Under the pieces are notes generated by a model. It did no database searches. It had not been told where the DNA came from and saw only the letters and a program-made list of their open reading frames with translations. From Mariprofundaceae bacterium (GTDB lineage Bacteria > Pseudomonadota > Zetaproteobacteria > Mariprofundales > Mariprofundaceae), in contig JALVTX010000068.1 of NCBI GenBank assembly GCA_027035825.1, positions 1 through 10,613 on the forward strand: DNA of 10,613 bases, read 5' to 3'. The number at the start of each line of letters is the position of its first letter. Position 1 is the stretch's first letter. A program made the position numbers and the translations under genes. This document shows, piece by piece, positions 1-5,993 of this stretch.

Positions 1-392
1 AGTCCTACGCCCACCCGGTGCTGCCGCGCATGACCAACACCTTCATGCTCGCGGGCGACGCCAGCCCCGAGGACATCATCGCCTCGCTGGATCGCGGCAT
101 CTACGCCGTGAACTTCGGCGGCGGCCAAGTGGACATCACCTCCGGCAAGTTCGTGTTCACCACCTCCGAGGCCTATTACGTGGAAAACGGGCGCATCCAG
201 CACCCGGTCAAGGACGCCACGCTCATCGGCGACGGCCCCTCGGTGCTCACCAAGGTCTCGATGATCGGCAACGACCTCGCGCTCGATCCCGGCGTCGGCA
301 CCTGCGGCAAGGACGGCCAGAGCGTGCCGGTGGGCGTGGGCCTGCCCACCATCCGCATTGACGAGCTGATTATAGGAGGAGCCAAGACATGA
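1..392 (+). CDS. tldD: TldD metalloprotease subunit, C-terminal fragment (5' end outside window)
   Basis: This is the last ~129 codons of TldD, read in the frame beginning at base 3; the start and the HExxxH zinc site lie upstream of the window. The fragment opens with SYAHPVLPRMTNTFMLAGD, typical of the conserved TldD C-terminal half, continues with GIYAVNFGGGQVDITSGKF and ends near VGVGLPTIRIDELIIGG. TldD is the catalytic metalloprotease partner of PmbA/TldE. The heterodimer acts in the cytoplasm on unfolded peptides, for example microcin B17 precursor and CcdA in E. coli. pmbA follows downstream but is separated from tldD by one unrelated gene. The last ~8 codons (ATT, ATA, GGA, GGA, ACA) are AT-richer than the rest. 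The stop overlaps the next start as ATGA, with a perfect AGGAGGA Shine-Dalgarno at 374-380 inside this gene. Confidence 0.95.
   Translation, partial: SYAHPVLPRMTNTFMLAGDASPEDIIASLDRGIYAVNFGGGQVDITSGKFVFTTSEAYYVENGRIQHPVKDATLIGDGPSVLTKVSMIGNDLALDPGVGTCGKDGQSVPVGVGLPTIRIDELIIGGAKT
374..380 (+). promoter_or_regulatory. Strong Shine-Dalgarno at the tldD/metallopeptidase ATGA junction
   Basis: AGGAGGA lies 8 nt before the ATG at 389, inside the last codons of tldD. It fixes the start of the metallopeptidase gene and is the strongest ribosome binding site in the first 4 kb. pmbA, which would normally follow tldD, has no comparable site. Confidence 0.75.
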
Positions 393-1432
393 AACTCACA
401 GATAAGCTGAATATGGCAACACTGCTCACTCTAGCATTGATTGGTTTGCTTCAATCGACAAATGCTGCCGAAATCAACATTGATCGCACCATCAAATATG
501 TTGCCTTTCGCAATTATGTTGAAGTTCCAGCGCAGAAATATGGCGTTTATGCTCTCGGTCAATATAACGTAGGCGATTCATTGCTCGTCGAAGCCACACC
601 GATGAATCAGCTGTTCAAGCGATTGGATGTTTATATATGTTCCAAATCGGACTACCAATTCCTTCTTGCCGGTCAACCCAACGGCTGTAGAGGGCTTGCT
701 CAGCAAAGAGCAGCATTTCGTTTCTTGTTCAAAGTGGCGAAGCCTGAAACGCACTATCTTGTTGTGGATAACACAATTAGTGCTATGGCCACTAAGAAGG
801 CCAATTTGATGGTGACAGCAACGAAGCAATTAAGCCAAGATGAAGTCCGGCAATATAGAGGTATGTTTAATTCATTCATGAATGAAGTGGAAACCACTTT
901 TATCACGCCGAAATTCAATCTTAACTTCCAGCCATGTGGTCAATCAAACGCTTTTTCTGCTTCTCAAGGCGGCCATATTACGATGTGCAGCGAACTTTTC
1001 TATGAGCTCGCCTCTCAAAACCTCGTTGGTGCAATTGGCGGCGTAATGTTCCATGAATTAGGGCATACTCTGCTCAACTTGTGGGAACTTCCCGGATGGA
1101 ATAATGAAGAAACAGCAGATGAATTTGCTCTCTATATGTTTTACCGAGATGGAGTGCAAGAGCGGGCTCTAGACTGGATTACTTGGCTGTCCACACAGAA
1201 CTCGGCCCAACAAGCGATTGTCATGCTCGAATATGGCGATAAGCACCCTCTTTCCATTCAACGCATTAGAAATGCGAAGGCGATTTTGAATAACCCCGGG
1301 CCATTTATGGAGCGATGGAACCACTTAATTTATCCGCACATGACGAATCAAGCCCTGACAAGAATCGCCAATAATCCACAGAAATACGATAATGCTAAGT
1401 TGGCACAAACAATCTTGGATGAAAGAAAGTAA
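389..1432 (+). CDS. Secreted HELGH zinc metallopeptidase-like protein (DUF4344/M48-like)
   Basis: The 347-residue product begins with a probable signal peptide: Lys-containing n-region, hydrophobic stretch at about residues 9-21, and likely cleavage after A26 or A27. It is therefore expected in the periplasm or outside the cell. A gluzincin-type motif HELGH lies at 222-226. An acidic EETADEF stretch at 240-246 probably supplies the third zinc ligand, and a HPLSIQRIRN stretch (286-295) resembles the HP..QR element near the end of DUF4344 and M48-type peptidases. Four cysteines (84, 100, 183, 200) could form two disulfides after export. The start overlaps the tldD stop (ATGA) and uses AGGAGGA at 374-380, so it is well placed for coupled translation. 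Codon use is AT-rich, unlike every neighbour. Substrate unknown. It is unlikely to join the cytoplasmic TldD/TldE complex if it is exported. The family assignment is from motifs only. Confidence 0.85.
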   Translation: MKLTDKLNMATLLTLALIGLLQSTNAAEINIDRTIKYVAFRNYVEVPAQKYGVYALGQYNVGDSLLVEATPMNQLFKRLDVYICSKSDYQFLLAGQPNGCRGLAQQRAAFRFLFKVAKPETHYLVVDNTISAMATKKANLMVTATKQLSQDEVRQYRGMFNSFMNEVETTFITPKFNLNFQPCGQSNAFSASQGGHITMCSELFYELASQNLVGAIGGVMFHELGHTLLNLWELPGWNNEETADEFALYMFYRDGVQERALDWITWLSTQNSAQQAIVMLEYGDKHPLSIQRIRNAKAILNNPGPFMERWNHLIYPHMTNQALTRIANNPQKYDNAKLAQTILDERK

Positions 1433-1444
1433 ATAGCGATCATC

Positions 1445-2818
1445 ATGGAACCTAATCTCGCAGAAATAGCCGCCCGGCTGGTGGAGGCGGCCAAGCGCCT
1501 CGGGGCGCACAGCGCCGACGCGCTGGCCGTGGCCGACGAGGGCGAATCGGTGCGCGTGCGGGCCGGCCGCGTCGAATCCGTCGAGCGCGAGGACGCCCAG
1601 GGCGTGGGCCTGCGCGCCTTCGTCGAAACCGGCGGCGGGCTGGCCTTTGCCAGCGCCTCCACCTCCGATCTGTCGGACGAGGGGCTGGAGAGGCTGGCCG
1701 CGCAGGTGATGGCCATGGCGCGCATCTCCGCGCCGGACCCGGACGCCGTGCCCCCCGAGGGGGCCGAGCACCCCTCGCGCGAGGAAATCGCGGCCTGGGC
1801 GCAAAGCCACGGCGCGGGCGAACCCTGGCCGCTGGAAGCGGCGCGCGAGGCGGCGCTGGCCTGCGAGCAGGCGGCGCTCGATTATGCGGATGCGATTCGC
1901 AACAGCGAGGGCGCCGAGGCGGGATTTGGCCGCACGCGCGTGGCCTATGCCGCCAGCGACGGCTTCGAGGCCGGCTACGAGAAGGCTTCGGCGTCGCTCT
2001 CCTGCGCCGTGGTGGCGGGCCAGGGCGAGGGCATGCAGCGCGACTACGCCTGGGACCGGCAGCGGGACGCCGAACGCCTGCGCGCGCCCGAGGACATCGG
2101 CCGCGAAGCCGCCCGCCGCGCCGCCGACAGGCTGGGCGCGGCCAGCCTGGAGAGCGGGGCCATGCCCGTGATCTTCGAGCCGCGCACCGCCGTCTCGCTG
2201 CTCGGGCACCTGGCCGCCGCCATCAACGGCCGCGCCGTGCTTCAGCATCGCTCGTTCCTGGCCGAAGCGCGGGGCGAGGCCGTCTTCCCCGGGTTCGTGA
2301 ACATCGTGGACGATCCCGACCACCCGCAAGGGCTGGGCAACCGGCTGTTCGACGGCGAGGGCACGCGATGCCGGCCGATGCGGGTGGTGGACGCCGGGCG
2401 GCTGACCGGCTTTCTGACCGACCGCTACGCCGCCGGCCGGCTGGGCGTGCCCCCCACCGGCCATGCGCGACGCGGACTGACCGGCGACACCGGCATCGGC
2501 CCATCGAACCTGATGCTGAAACCGGGCAAGCTGCCGCCGGAGGCCATCTTCAAGGCGCTGGATCGGGCGCTGCTGGTCACCGAGCTCATCGGCTTCGGCG
2601 TCAACGGCGTCACCGGCGACTACTCGCGCGGCGCGGCCGGGTTCCTGATCGAGAACGGCGCCATTGTCCGCCCGGTGCAGGAAGTGACCATCGCCGGCAA
2701 CCTGCGCGAGATGTTCGCCGGCGTCACGCACGTGGGCGCGGATGTCGCATGGTTCGGCAGCGTGGCCGCGCCCACCATCGCCATCGCCGGCATGACCGTG
2801 GCCGGCCAGGGAGCATGA
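1445..2818 (+). CDS. pmbA: PmbA/TldE, TldD-partner metalloprotease-family protein
   Basis: The 457-residue product matches the PmbA/TldE family in length and layout. An N-terminal helical/sheet domain includes EREDAQGVGLRAFVETGGG (residues ~48-66). The C-terminal beta-rich domain includes the conserved GLTGDTGIGPSNLMLKPG stretch (~345-362), the family hallmark FGVNGVTGDYSRGAAGF (~386-402) and the closing IAGNLREMF / PTIAIAGMTVAGQ. TldE is the non-catalytic partner of TldD; the pair forms a cytoplasmic protease of small unfolded peptides. The ATG lies 12 nt after the metallopeptidase stop and has no convincing Shine-Dalgarno. The first eight codons (GAA CCT AAT CTC GCA GAA ATA) are AT-rich, after which the gene is strongly GC-rich, so its 5' tip appears to share the origin of the insert. 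The stop is followed almost directly by the adenosine kinase start. Confidence 0.95.
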   Translation: MEPNLAEIAARLVEAAKRLGAHSADALAVADEGESVRVRAGRVESVEREDAQGVGLRAFVETGGGLAFASASTSDLSDEGLERLAAQVMAMARISAPDPDAVPPEGAEHPSREEIAAWAQSHGAGEPWPLEAAREAALACEQAALDYADAIRNSEGAEAGFGRTRVAYAASDGFEAGYEKASASLSCAVVAGQGEGMQRDYAWDRQRDAERLRAPEDIGREAARRAADRLGAASLESGAMPVIFEPRTAVSLLGHLAAAINGRAVLQHRSFLAEARGEAVFPGFVNIVDDPDHPQGLGNRLFDGEGTRCRPMRVVDAGRLTGFLTDRYAAGRLGVPPTGHARRGLTGDTGIGPSNLMLKPGKLPPEAIFKALDRALLVTELIGFGVNGVTGDYSRGAAGFLIENGAIVRPVQEVTIAGNLREMFAGVTHVGADVAWFGSVAAPTIAIAGMTVAGQGA

Positions 2819-2819
2819 C

Positions 2820-3803
2820 ATGAACTACGACGTCTATGGCGTGGGCAACGCCATCATGGACTTGCAGCTGCGCTGCGACGACGACTTCCTGGACGCCATC
2901 GGCGTCGAGAAGGGCGTGATGACGCTGGTGGAAGAGGCGCAACAGAACGCGGTGCTGGAGGCGCTGGCCGCGCACGCGCCGCACGAATGCCCCGGCGGCT
3001 CGGCCGCGAACACGGTGGTGGGCGTGGCCGACTTGGGCGGCCGCGCGGCCTATGCCGGCAAGACCGGCGACGACGCCTTCGGCCGCCGTTATCTCGCGGC
3101 GATGCGCGAGCTGGGCGTGGTCATCGAAGCGCCGCCCGCCCGGGGCCAGACGGGCACCTGCGTGGTGCTGGTGACGCCGGATGCGCAGCGCACGATGCTC
3201 ACCCACCTGGGCGTCTCCGCCACCCTCGGCCCGGAGGACGTGGACGCCGCCGAGATCGCCCGGGCGCAATACGTCTATGTGGAGGGCTACCTGTTCGCCG
3301 GCGAATCCACGCGCGCGGCGGCGCTGAAGGCCGTGGAGCTGGCGCGCGCGCAAGGCGTGAAGGTGGCGCTGACCGTCTCCGACCCGTTCATCGTGGACCT
3401 GTGCCGCGACGATTTCGCGCGTTTGATCGAGGGGCGGGTGGACCTTCTGTTCTGCAACGAGATCGAGGCGCGGGCGCTCACCGGCTTGGACGACCCCATC
3501 GCCTGCGCCCGCGAGCTGCACCGGCACATCGCCAACGTGGCCCTGACCCTGGGCAGGAACGGCTCCATCCTCATGCACGAGAACGAGGTGATCCCCGTCG
3601 AGGGCGTGGAGGTGGAGGCCGTGGACACCACCGGCGCCGGCGACATGTATGCCGCGGGCGTCCTCTACGGCATCACCAACGGACTTTCCTGGAAACAGGC
3701 CGGGCATCTCGGCAGCCATGCGGCGGCCCAGATCGTGTCGCAACTCGGCGCGCGCCTGCCGCGACCGTGGACGCGCGAGGAAATCGAGGCGCTGCTGGAC
3801 TGA
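2820..3803 (+). CDS. Adenosine kinase, PfkB carbohydrate kinase family
   Basis: The 327-residue product is a PfkB/ribokinase-fold kinase. The substrate-binding GG signature is CPGGSAANT (57-65), and the second PfkB signature is DTTGAGD (269-275), whose last Asp (D275) is the expected catalytic base and whose GAG forms the anion hole. The opening VYGVGNAIMDLQ and the overall layout fit the bacterial adenosine kinase branch, which phosphorylates adenosine to AMP with ATP for purine salvage in the cytoplasm. A different nucleoside or sugar substrate cannot be excluded from sequence alone. The start is supported by AGGGAG at 2808-2813, six bases before the ATG, and lies one base after the pmbA stop, indicating one transcript with pmbA. 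The carbonic anhydrase gene follows after 26 bases. Confidence 0.88.
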   Translation: MNYDVYGVGNAIMDLQLRCDDDFLDAIGVEKGVMTLVEEAQQNAVLEALAAHAPHECPGGSAANTVVGVADLGGRAAYAGKTGDDAFGRRYLAAMRELGVVIEAPPARGQTGTCVVLVTPDAQRTMLTHLGVSATLGPEDVDAAEIARAQYVYVEGYLFAGESTRAAALKAVELARAQGVKVALTVSDPFIVDLCRDDFARLIEGRVDLLFCNEIEARALTGLDDPIACARELHRHIANVALTLGRNGSILMHENEVIPVEGVEVEAVDTTGAGDMYAAGVLYGITNGLSWKQAGHLGSHAAAQIVSQLGARLPRPWTREEIEALLD

Positions 3804-3829
3804 TCCGGCGGGGCGGCTACCCTCCCCTC

Positions 3830-4462
3830 ATGCACACCATCGAACAGATGCTGGCCTACAACCGCGAATGGGCCGCGCGCATCCGCGACGAGGAGCCGGA
3901 CTTCTTCGAGCGCACCGCCGCCGGCCAGAACCCGGAACTGCTGTGGATTGGCTGCTCGGACTCCCGCGTGGGGCCGGACAAGATGATCGGCCTGCCGATG
4001 GGCTCGATCTTCGTGCATCGCAACATCGCCAACGTCTTTGCCACCAATGACCTCAACTGCCTGGCGGTGCTCGAATACGCGATTGACGAACTGAAGATTC
4101 CGAACATCGTCGTCTGCGGCCATTACGGCTGCGGCGGCGTCGCGGCCGCGCTCAGCCACAGCGGCGTGCAGCCGATTGACTTGTGGATCGACCAGGTGCG
4201 GTTTGTCTACCAGCGTCACCAGCGCGAACTGGATGCGCTCGAACCCGAGGCCCGCGCGCGGCGGCTGGCCGAACTGAACGTCGAGGCGCAGGTGCACAAC
4301 CTCTGCCGCAACACCATCGTCCGCGAGGCCTGGAAGCGCGGGCAACCGGTCAACATCATCGGCGTCATCTACGACATTCACGACGGCCTGCTGAAGCCCT
4401 TGGGCATCGAGTTCCGCTCGCTGGCGGACTGGGAGCGCATTCATGTCGGCCGGCAGGGGTGA
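3830..4462 (+). CDS. can: Beta-class carbonic anhydrase (Can type)
   Basis: The 210-residue product is a beta-carbonic anhydrase that interconverts CO2 and bicarbonate in the cytoplasm. The zinc ligands occupy the same numbers as in E. coli Can: C42 and D44 with R46 in CSDSR, and H98 and C101 in GHYGCGG. The D44-R46 dyad places it in the family with pH- and bicarbonate-regulated (type II-like) enzymes. The length is normal. The ATG at 3830 is the first sensible start. A much longer open frame exists upstream but would run through the adenosine kinase gene and is artefactual. The Shine-Dalgarno is weak. The 3' end overlaps the start of merR by 20 bases. The enzyme may serve anaplerotic bicarbonate supply. 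A link with the SulP transporter gene downstream is only speculative, because they are separately transcribed. Confidence 0.95.
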   Translation: MHTIEQMLAYNREWAARIRDEEPDFFERTAAGQNPELLWIGCSDSRVGPDKMIGLPMGSIFVHRNIANVFATNDLNCLAVLEYAIDELKIPNIVVCGHYGCGGVAAALSHSGVQPIDLWIDQVRFVYQRHQRELDALEPEARARRLAELNVEAQVHNLCRNTIVREAWKRGQPVNIIGVIYDIHDGLLKPLGIEFRSLADWERIHVGRQG

Positions 4463-4880
4463 CATCAAGCGAAGCATGCGCATCGGCCAACTGGCCCGCG
4501 CCGCGGACGTGCACGTGGAAACCATCCGCTACTACCAGCGGCAAGGCCTGATGCCGACCCCCGCCAGGCCCCAAGGCGGCATCCGCCGCTACACCGAGGC
4601 CGACCTCGCCCGGCTGCGCTTCATCCGCCGCGCCAAGGCCGTGGGTTTCTCGCTCACCGAGATCCGCGCCCTGCTGCGGCTGAATGATGATGCCGGCGAT
4701 GCCGCGGCCTGCCGCGCCGTGCGCGCCCTGGCCAGCGACAAGCTGGCCGACATCCGCCATCGCATCGCGGAACTTTCTCGCATGGCCGAGGCGCTGGAGA
4801 CGCTCATCCACCAGTGCGATGGCTCGGCCGATCCCGCCTGCCCGATCATCCAGACCCTGGCCGGCGATGCGGGTGATTGA
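4443..4880 (+). CDS. merR: MerR-family regulator, mercury-type
   Basis: The product has 145 residues from this start. An N-terminal winged-helix domain of MerR type begins IGQLARAADVHVETIRYYQR (14-33) and continues GGIRRYTEADLARLRFI (45-61), followed by the long dimerisation helix (about 92-122). Three cysteines, C90, C125 and C133 (QCDGSADPACPII), correspond to the Hg(II)-binding C82, C117 and C126 of Tn501 MerR, though the loop is one residue shorter. The closing LARM/ELSRM and CPII elements also resemble mercury MerR more than CueR or ZntR. A start at 4443 has GGGAG at 4431-4435 with good spacing; a shorter start at 4476 would give 134 residues but lacks a Shine-Dalgarno. The gene begins inside can and shares its transcript. 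Its likely target is the operator before merF at 5526-5557, about 650 bases downstream. A Cd/Pb-type sensor is the alternative. Confidence 0.88.
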   Translation: MSAGRGDIKRSMRIGQLARAADVHVETIRYYQRQGLMPTPARPQGGIRRYTEADLARLRFIRRAKAVGFSLTEIRALLRLNDDAGDAAACRAVRALASDKLADIRHRIAELSRMAEALETLIHQCDGSADPACPIIQTLAGDAGD

Positions 4881-4919
4881 CTGGTTGTATATCCAAATGT
4901 AATATCAACCCAGTCAATC
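4875..4919. repeat. Imperfect inverted repeat spanning the toxin-antitoxin promoter
   Basis: The arms GATTGACTGG (4875-4884) and CCAGTCAATC (4910-4919) are perfect 10-bp complements. Pairing continues through TTG/CAA if C4909 is bulged out. The left arm overlaps the merR stop codon and the right arm lies just before the antitoxin ribosome binding site. No U-run follows, so an intrinsic terminator is unlikely. An operator for the ribbon-helix-helix antitoxin is the more natural reading. Confidence 0.6.
4877..4905 (+). promoter_or_regulatory. Sigma70-type promoter of the toxin-antitoxin operon
   Basis: TTGACT (4877-4882) and TAATAT (4900-4905) are separated by exactly 17 bases. This is a near-consensus promoter in an otherwise GC-rich region. 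Transcription would begin near 4912, leaving a short leader containing GGAGG (4923-4927) before the antitoxin ATG at 4935. The -35 element lies within the left arm of the inverted repeat, the usual arrangement for antitoxin autorepression. Confidence 0.65.
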
Positions 4920-4934
4920 ATCGGAGGCCACGCC

Positions 4935-5168
4935 ATGCCCACCATCACCCTGCGCATTCCCGACGATTTGCTGAACGAGGCATCGAAACTGGCCAGGGCC
5001 AGACACCTGCCGCGCAGCGAGTACATCCGCCGCGCCATCGAACGCATGAACCGCGACAGCGCGGCCGAACTGCGACGGCAGCGCATGATGCGCGCCTCAC
5101 GCAAGGTGCGGGAAAGCAGCATGGAAATAAACGCCGAGTTCGACGCCATCGAATACGGCGAGTCATGA
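4935..5168 (+). CDS. Ribbon-helix-helix antitoxin of a MazEF/PemIK-type module
   Basis: The 77-residue product begins with a typical ribbon-helix-helix DNA-binding domain: beta strand TITLRIPDD (residues 3-11), helix at about 12-23 and helix from PRSEYIRRAIERMNRD. A basic middle (RRQRMMRASRKVR) leads to an acidic C-terminal tail (EINAEFDAIEYGES), the expected toxin-wrapping segment. It would bind the MazF-like toxin encoded next to it and repress the operon, probably at the inverted repeat at 4875-4919. GGAGG at 4923-4927 gives an ideal ribosome binding site. Its stop overlaps the toxin start as ATGA, so antitoxin and toxin are translationally coupled. Confidence 0.85.
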   Translation: MPTITLRIPDDLLNEASKLARARHLPRSEYIRRAIERMNRDSAAELRRQRMMRASRKVRESSMEINAEFDAIEYGES

Positions 5169-5506
5169 AGCGCGGCGAGGTGTGGCTGGCCAACATGAAC
5201 CCCGGCCGGGGCACGGAGCCGGGCAAGGTGCGGCCGGTGCTCATCGTGCAAGCGCAGGCGCTGCTGGATGCGGATCACCCCTCCACGCTCATCGCGCCGC
5301 TGACCACCCGCCTGGTGGACGACGCCGAGCCTCTGCGCCTGCGCATCGGCGCGCGTGACCGACTGGAGCGGGATTCCGACGTGCTGGTGGATCAGCTGCG
5401 CGCGGTGGACAACCGACGACTCGTTTCCGGACCCCTGACCACCTGTCCGGATGCCTTCATGCAACGCATGGATCAGTGCATGATGGAGGTGCTGGGCATC
5501 TTCTGA
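5165..5506 (+). CDS. MazF/PemK-family mRNA endoribonuclease toxin
   Basis: The 113-residue product has the normal MazF length and N-terminal signature: RGEVWLANMNPGRGTEPGKV, then RPVLIVQ (residues 23-29), where R23 is the expected catalytic Arg. TLIAPLTT (41-48) carries the conserved Thr of the active site. MazF/PemK toxins cleave mRNA at short motifs and stop growth when the antitoxin is degraded; the cleavage motif cannot be predicted here. It overlaps the antitoxin gene by 4 bases. The module interrupts the space between merR and the mer operator, which is unusual. It may stabilise the locus or may be an independent insertion. The toxin is full length with its core residues, so it is likely active. 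Confidence 0.9.
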   Translation: MKRGEVWLANMNPGRGTEPGKVRPVLIVQAQALLDADHPSTLIAPLTTRLVDDAEPLRLRIGARDRLERDSDVLVDQLRAVDNRRLVSGPLTTCPDAFMQRMDQCMMEVLGIF

Positions 5507-5525
5507 AGGTCATCACCCTCGATGC

Positions 5526-5557
5526 TTGACACCGTACCATGGTACGCAGTCCAGACT
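5526..5557 (+). promoter_or_regulatory. MerR-type mer operator/promoter ahead of merF
   Basis: TTGACA (5526-5531) is followed by the perfect 14-bp palindrome CGTACCATGGTACG (5533-5546) and, after a 20-base spacer, by a poor -10 CAGACT (5552-5557). The -35/GTAC-N4-GTAC arrangement closely follows the Tn501/Tn21 mer operator, TTGACTCCGTAC then ATGA then GTACGG. The over-long spacer is the mark of promoters that MerR activates by DNA untwisting. The predicted transcription start (about 5563-5565) coincides with the merF ATG at 5564, suggesting a leaderless transcript. This is consistent with the lack of a Shine-Dalgarno. The -10 assignment is the weakest part. Confidence 0.8.
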
Positions 5558-5563
5558 GCGGCC

Positions 5564-5773
5564 ATGAAGAAATCCACGCTGCTCACCACCGGCATCATCG
5601 GTTCCGTCATCGCCGCCCTGTGCTGCTTCACGCCCGCGCTGGTCATCCTGCTCGGTGCCATGGGCCTGGCCGCATGGGCGGGGCATCTCGATGCCGTGCT
5701 GATGCCCCTGCTCGCGTTCTTCATCGGCCTCACCCTTTACGCCCTGTTCAGGAAGGAACGCCATGACCGCTGA
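5564..5773 (+). CDS. merF: MerF-like mercuric ion membrane transporter
   Basis: The 69-residue product has two transmembrane segments (about residues 8-33 and 41-60). The conserved vicinal cysteine pair C20-C21 lies in LCCFTPALVILLG, diagnostic for MerF. MerF carries Hg(II) across the inner membrane into the cytoplasm. Described MerF proteins have a second cysteine pair in the C-terminal tail that passes mercury on. This protein ends in RKERHDR and has no second pair. The next gene overlaps it by 11 bases and encodes a cysteine-rich protein, which could supply that function (inference). The chosen ATG gives a normal N-terminus; an upstream in-frame ATG at 5522 would put the -35 element inside the gene. 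Expression is expected to respond to MerR through the operator at 5526-5557. Confidence 0.88.
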   Translation: MKKSTLLTTGIIGSVIAALCCFTPALVILLGAMGLAAWAGHLDAVLMPLLAFFIGLTLYALFRKERHDR

Positions 5774-5993
5774 TATCATCCCCGAATCCACCATCACCTG
5801 TCCCGAATGCGGTCACCGGAAGAAGGAAACGATGCCGACCGACGCCTGCCAGTGGTTCTACGAGTGCGAGGCCTGCCATGCGCTGCTGAAACCCAGGCCC
5901 GGCGACTGCTGCGTGTTCTGCTCGTATGGCGACGTGCCCTGCCCGCCGATCCAGATGCACAAGGACTGCTGTTCCGGCAAGTCTGCATCGTGA
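5763..5993 (+). CDS. Small cysteine-rich GDCCVxC-domain protein
   Basis: The 76-residue product contains eleven cysteines (13, 16, 29, 35, 38, 49, 50, 53, 60, 69, 70). C13PEC16 and C35EAC38 could form a zinc-ribbon-like site. The motif GDCCVFC (47-53) followed by SYGDVPCPPIQ is the hallmark of the GDCCVxC family; some members have selenocysteine, this one has cysteine. Members are often seen next to merT/merF-type genes. The biochemical role is not established. The sequence suggests a soluble cytoplasmic thiol protein able to bind soft metals. AGGAAGGA (5750-5757) precedes the ATG, which lies inside merF, and the stop overlaps the CDF start (TGATG), so all three genes should be co-translated. 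A mercury acceptor for the MerF channel is my inference. Confidence 0.85.
   Translation: MTADIIPESTITCPECGHRKKETMPTDACQWFYECEACHALLKPRPGDCCVFCSYGDVPCPPIQMHKDCCSGKSAS

Larger units (their letters stand above)
367..1468. other. AT-rich segment, probable horizontally acquired insert between tldD and pmbA
   Basis: Base composition changes abruptly here. By hand count, 421-480 is 25/60 G+C, while 2101-2160 in pmbA is 51/60. The AT-rich stretch begins in the last codons of tldD (about 367), covers the metallopeptidase gene and ends after the eighth codon of pmbA (ATA at 1466-1468), after which GC-rich codons resume. I see no transposase, terminal inverted repeat or target duplication. Acquisition by recombination, or relaxed base composition in an orphan gene, are both possible. 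The boundaries are approximate. Confidence 0.6.

Noticed and set aside
1399..1430. Possible internal promoter for pmbA (TTGGCA near 1400)
   Set aside because: No acceptable -10 hexamer at 16-18 bases; AT-rich coding sequence gives such matches by chance.
1325..2821. 498-residue open frame on the minus strand opposite pmbA
   Set aside because: It is an Arg/Gly/His/Ala-rich translation typical of the antisense of high-GC coding DNA, and it lies under a clear PmbA.
2987..3829. Upstream extension of carbonic anhydrase to 491 residues
   Set aside because: The extension is the out-of-frame translation of the adenosine kinase gene; the 210-residue form matches the family length and residue numbering.
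4875..4919. Intrinsic terminator after merR
   Set aside because: The hairpin arms are only moderately GC-rich and no T-run follows; promoter and operator elements within it explain it better.
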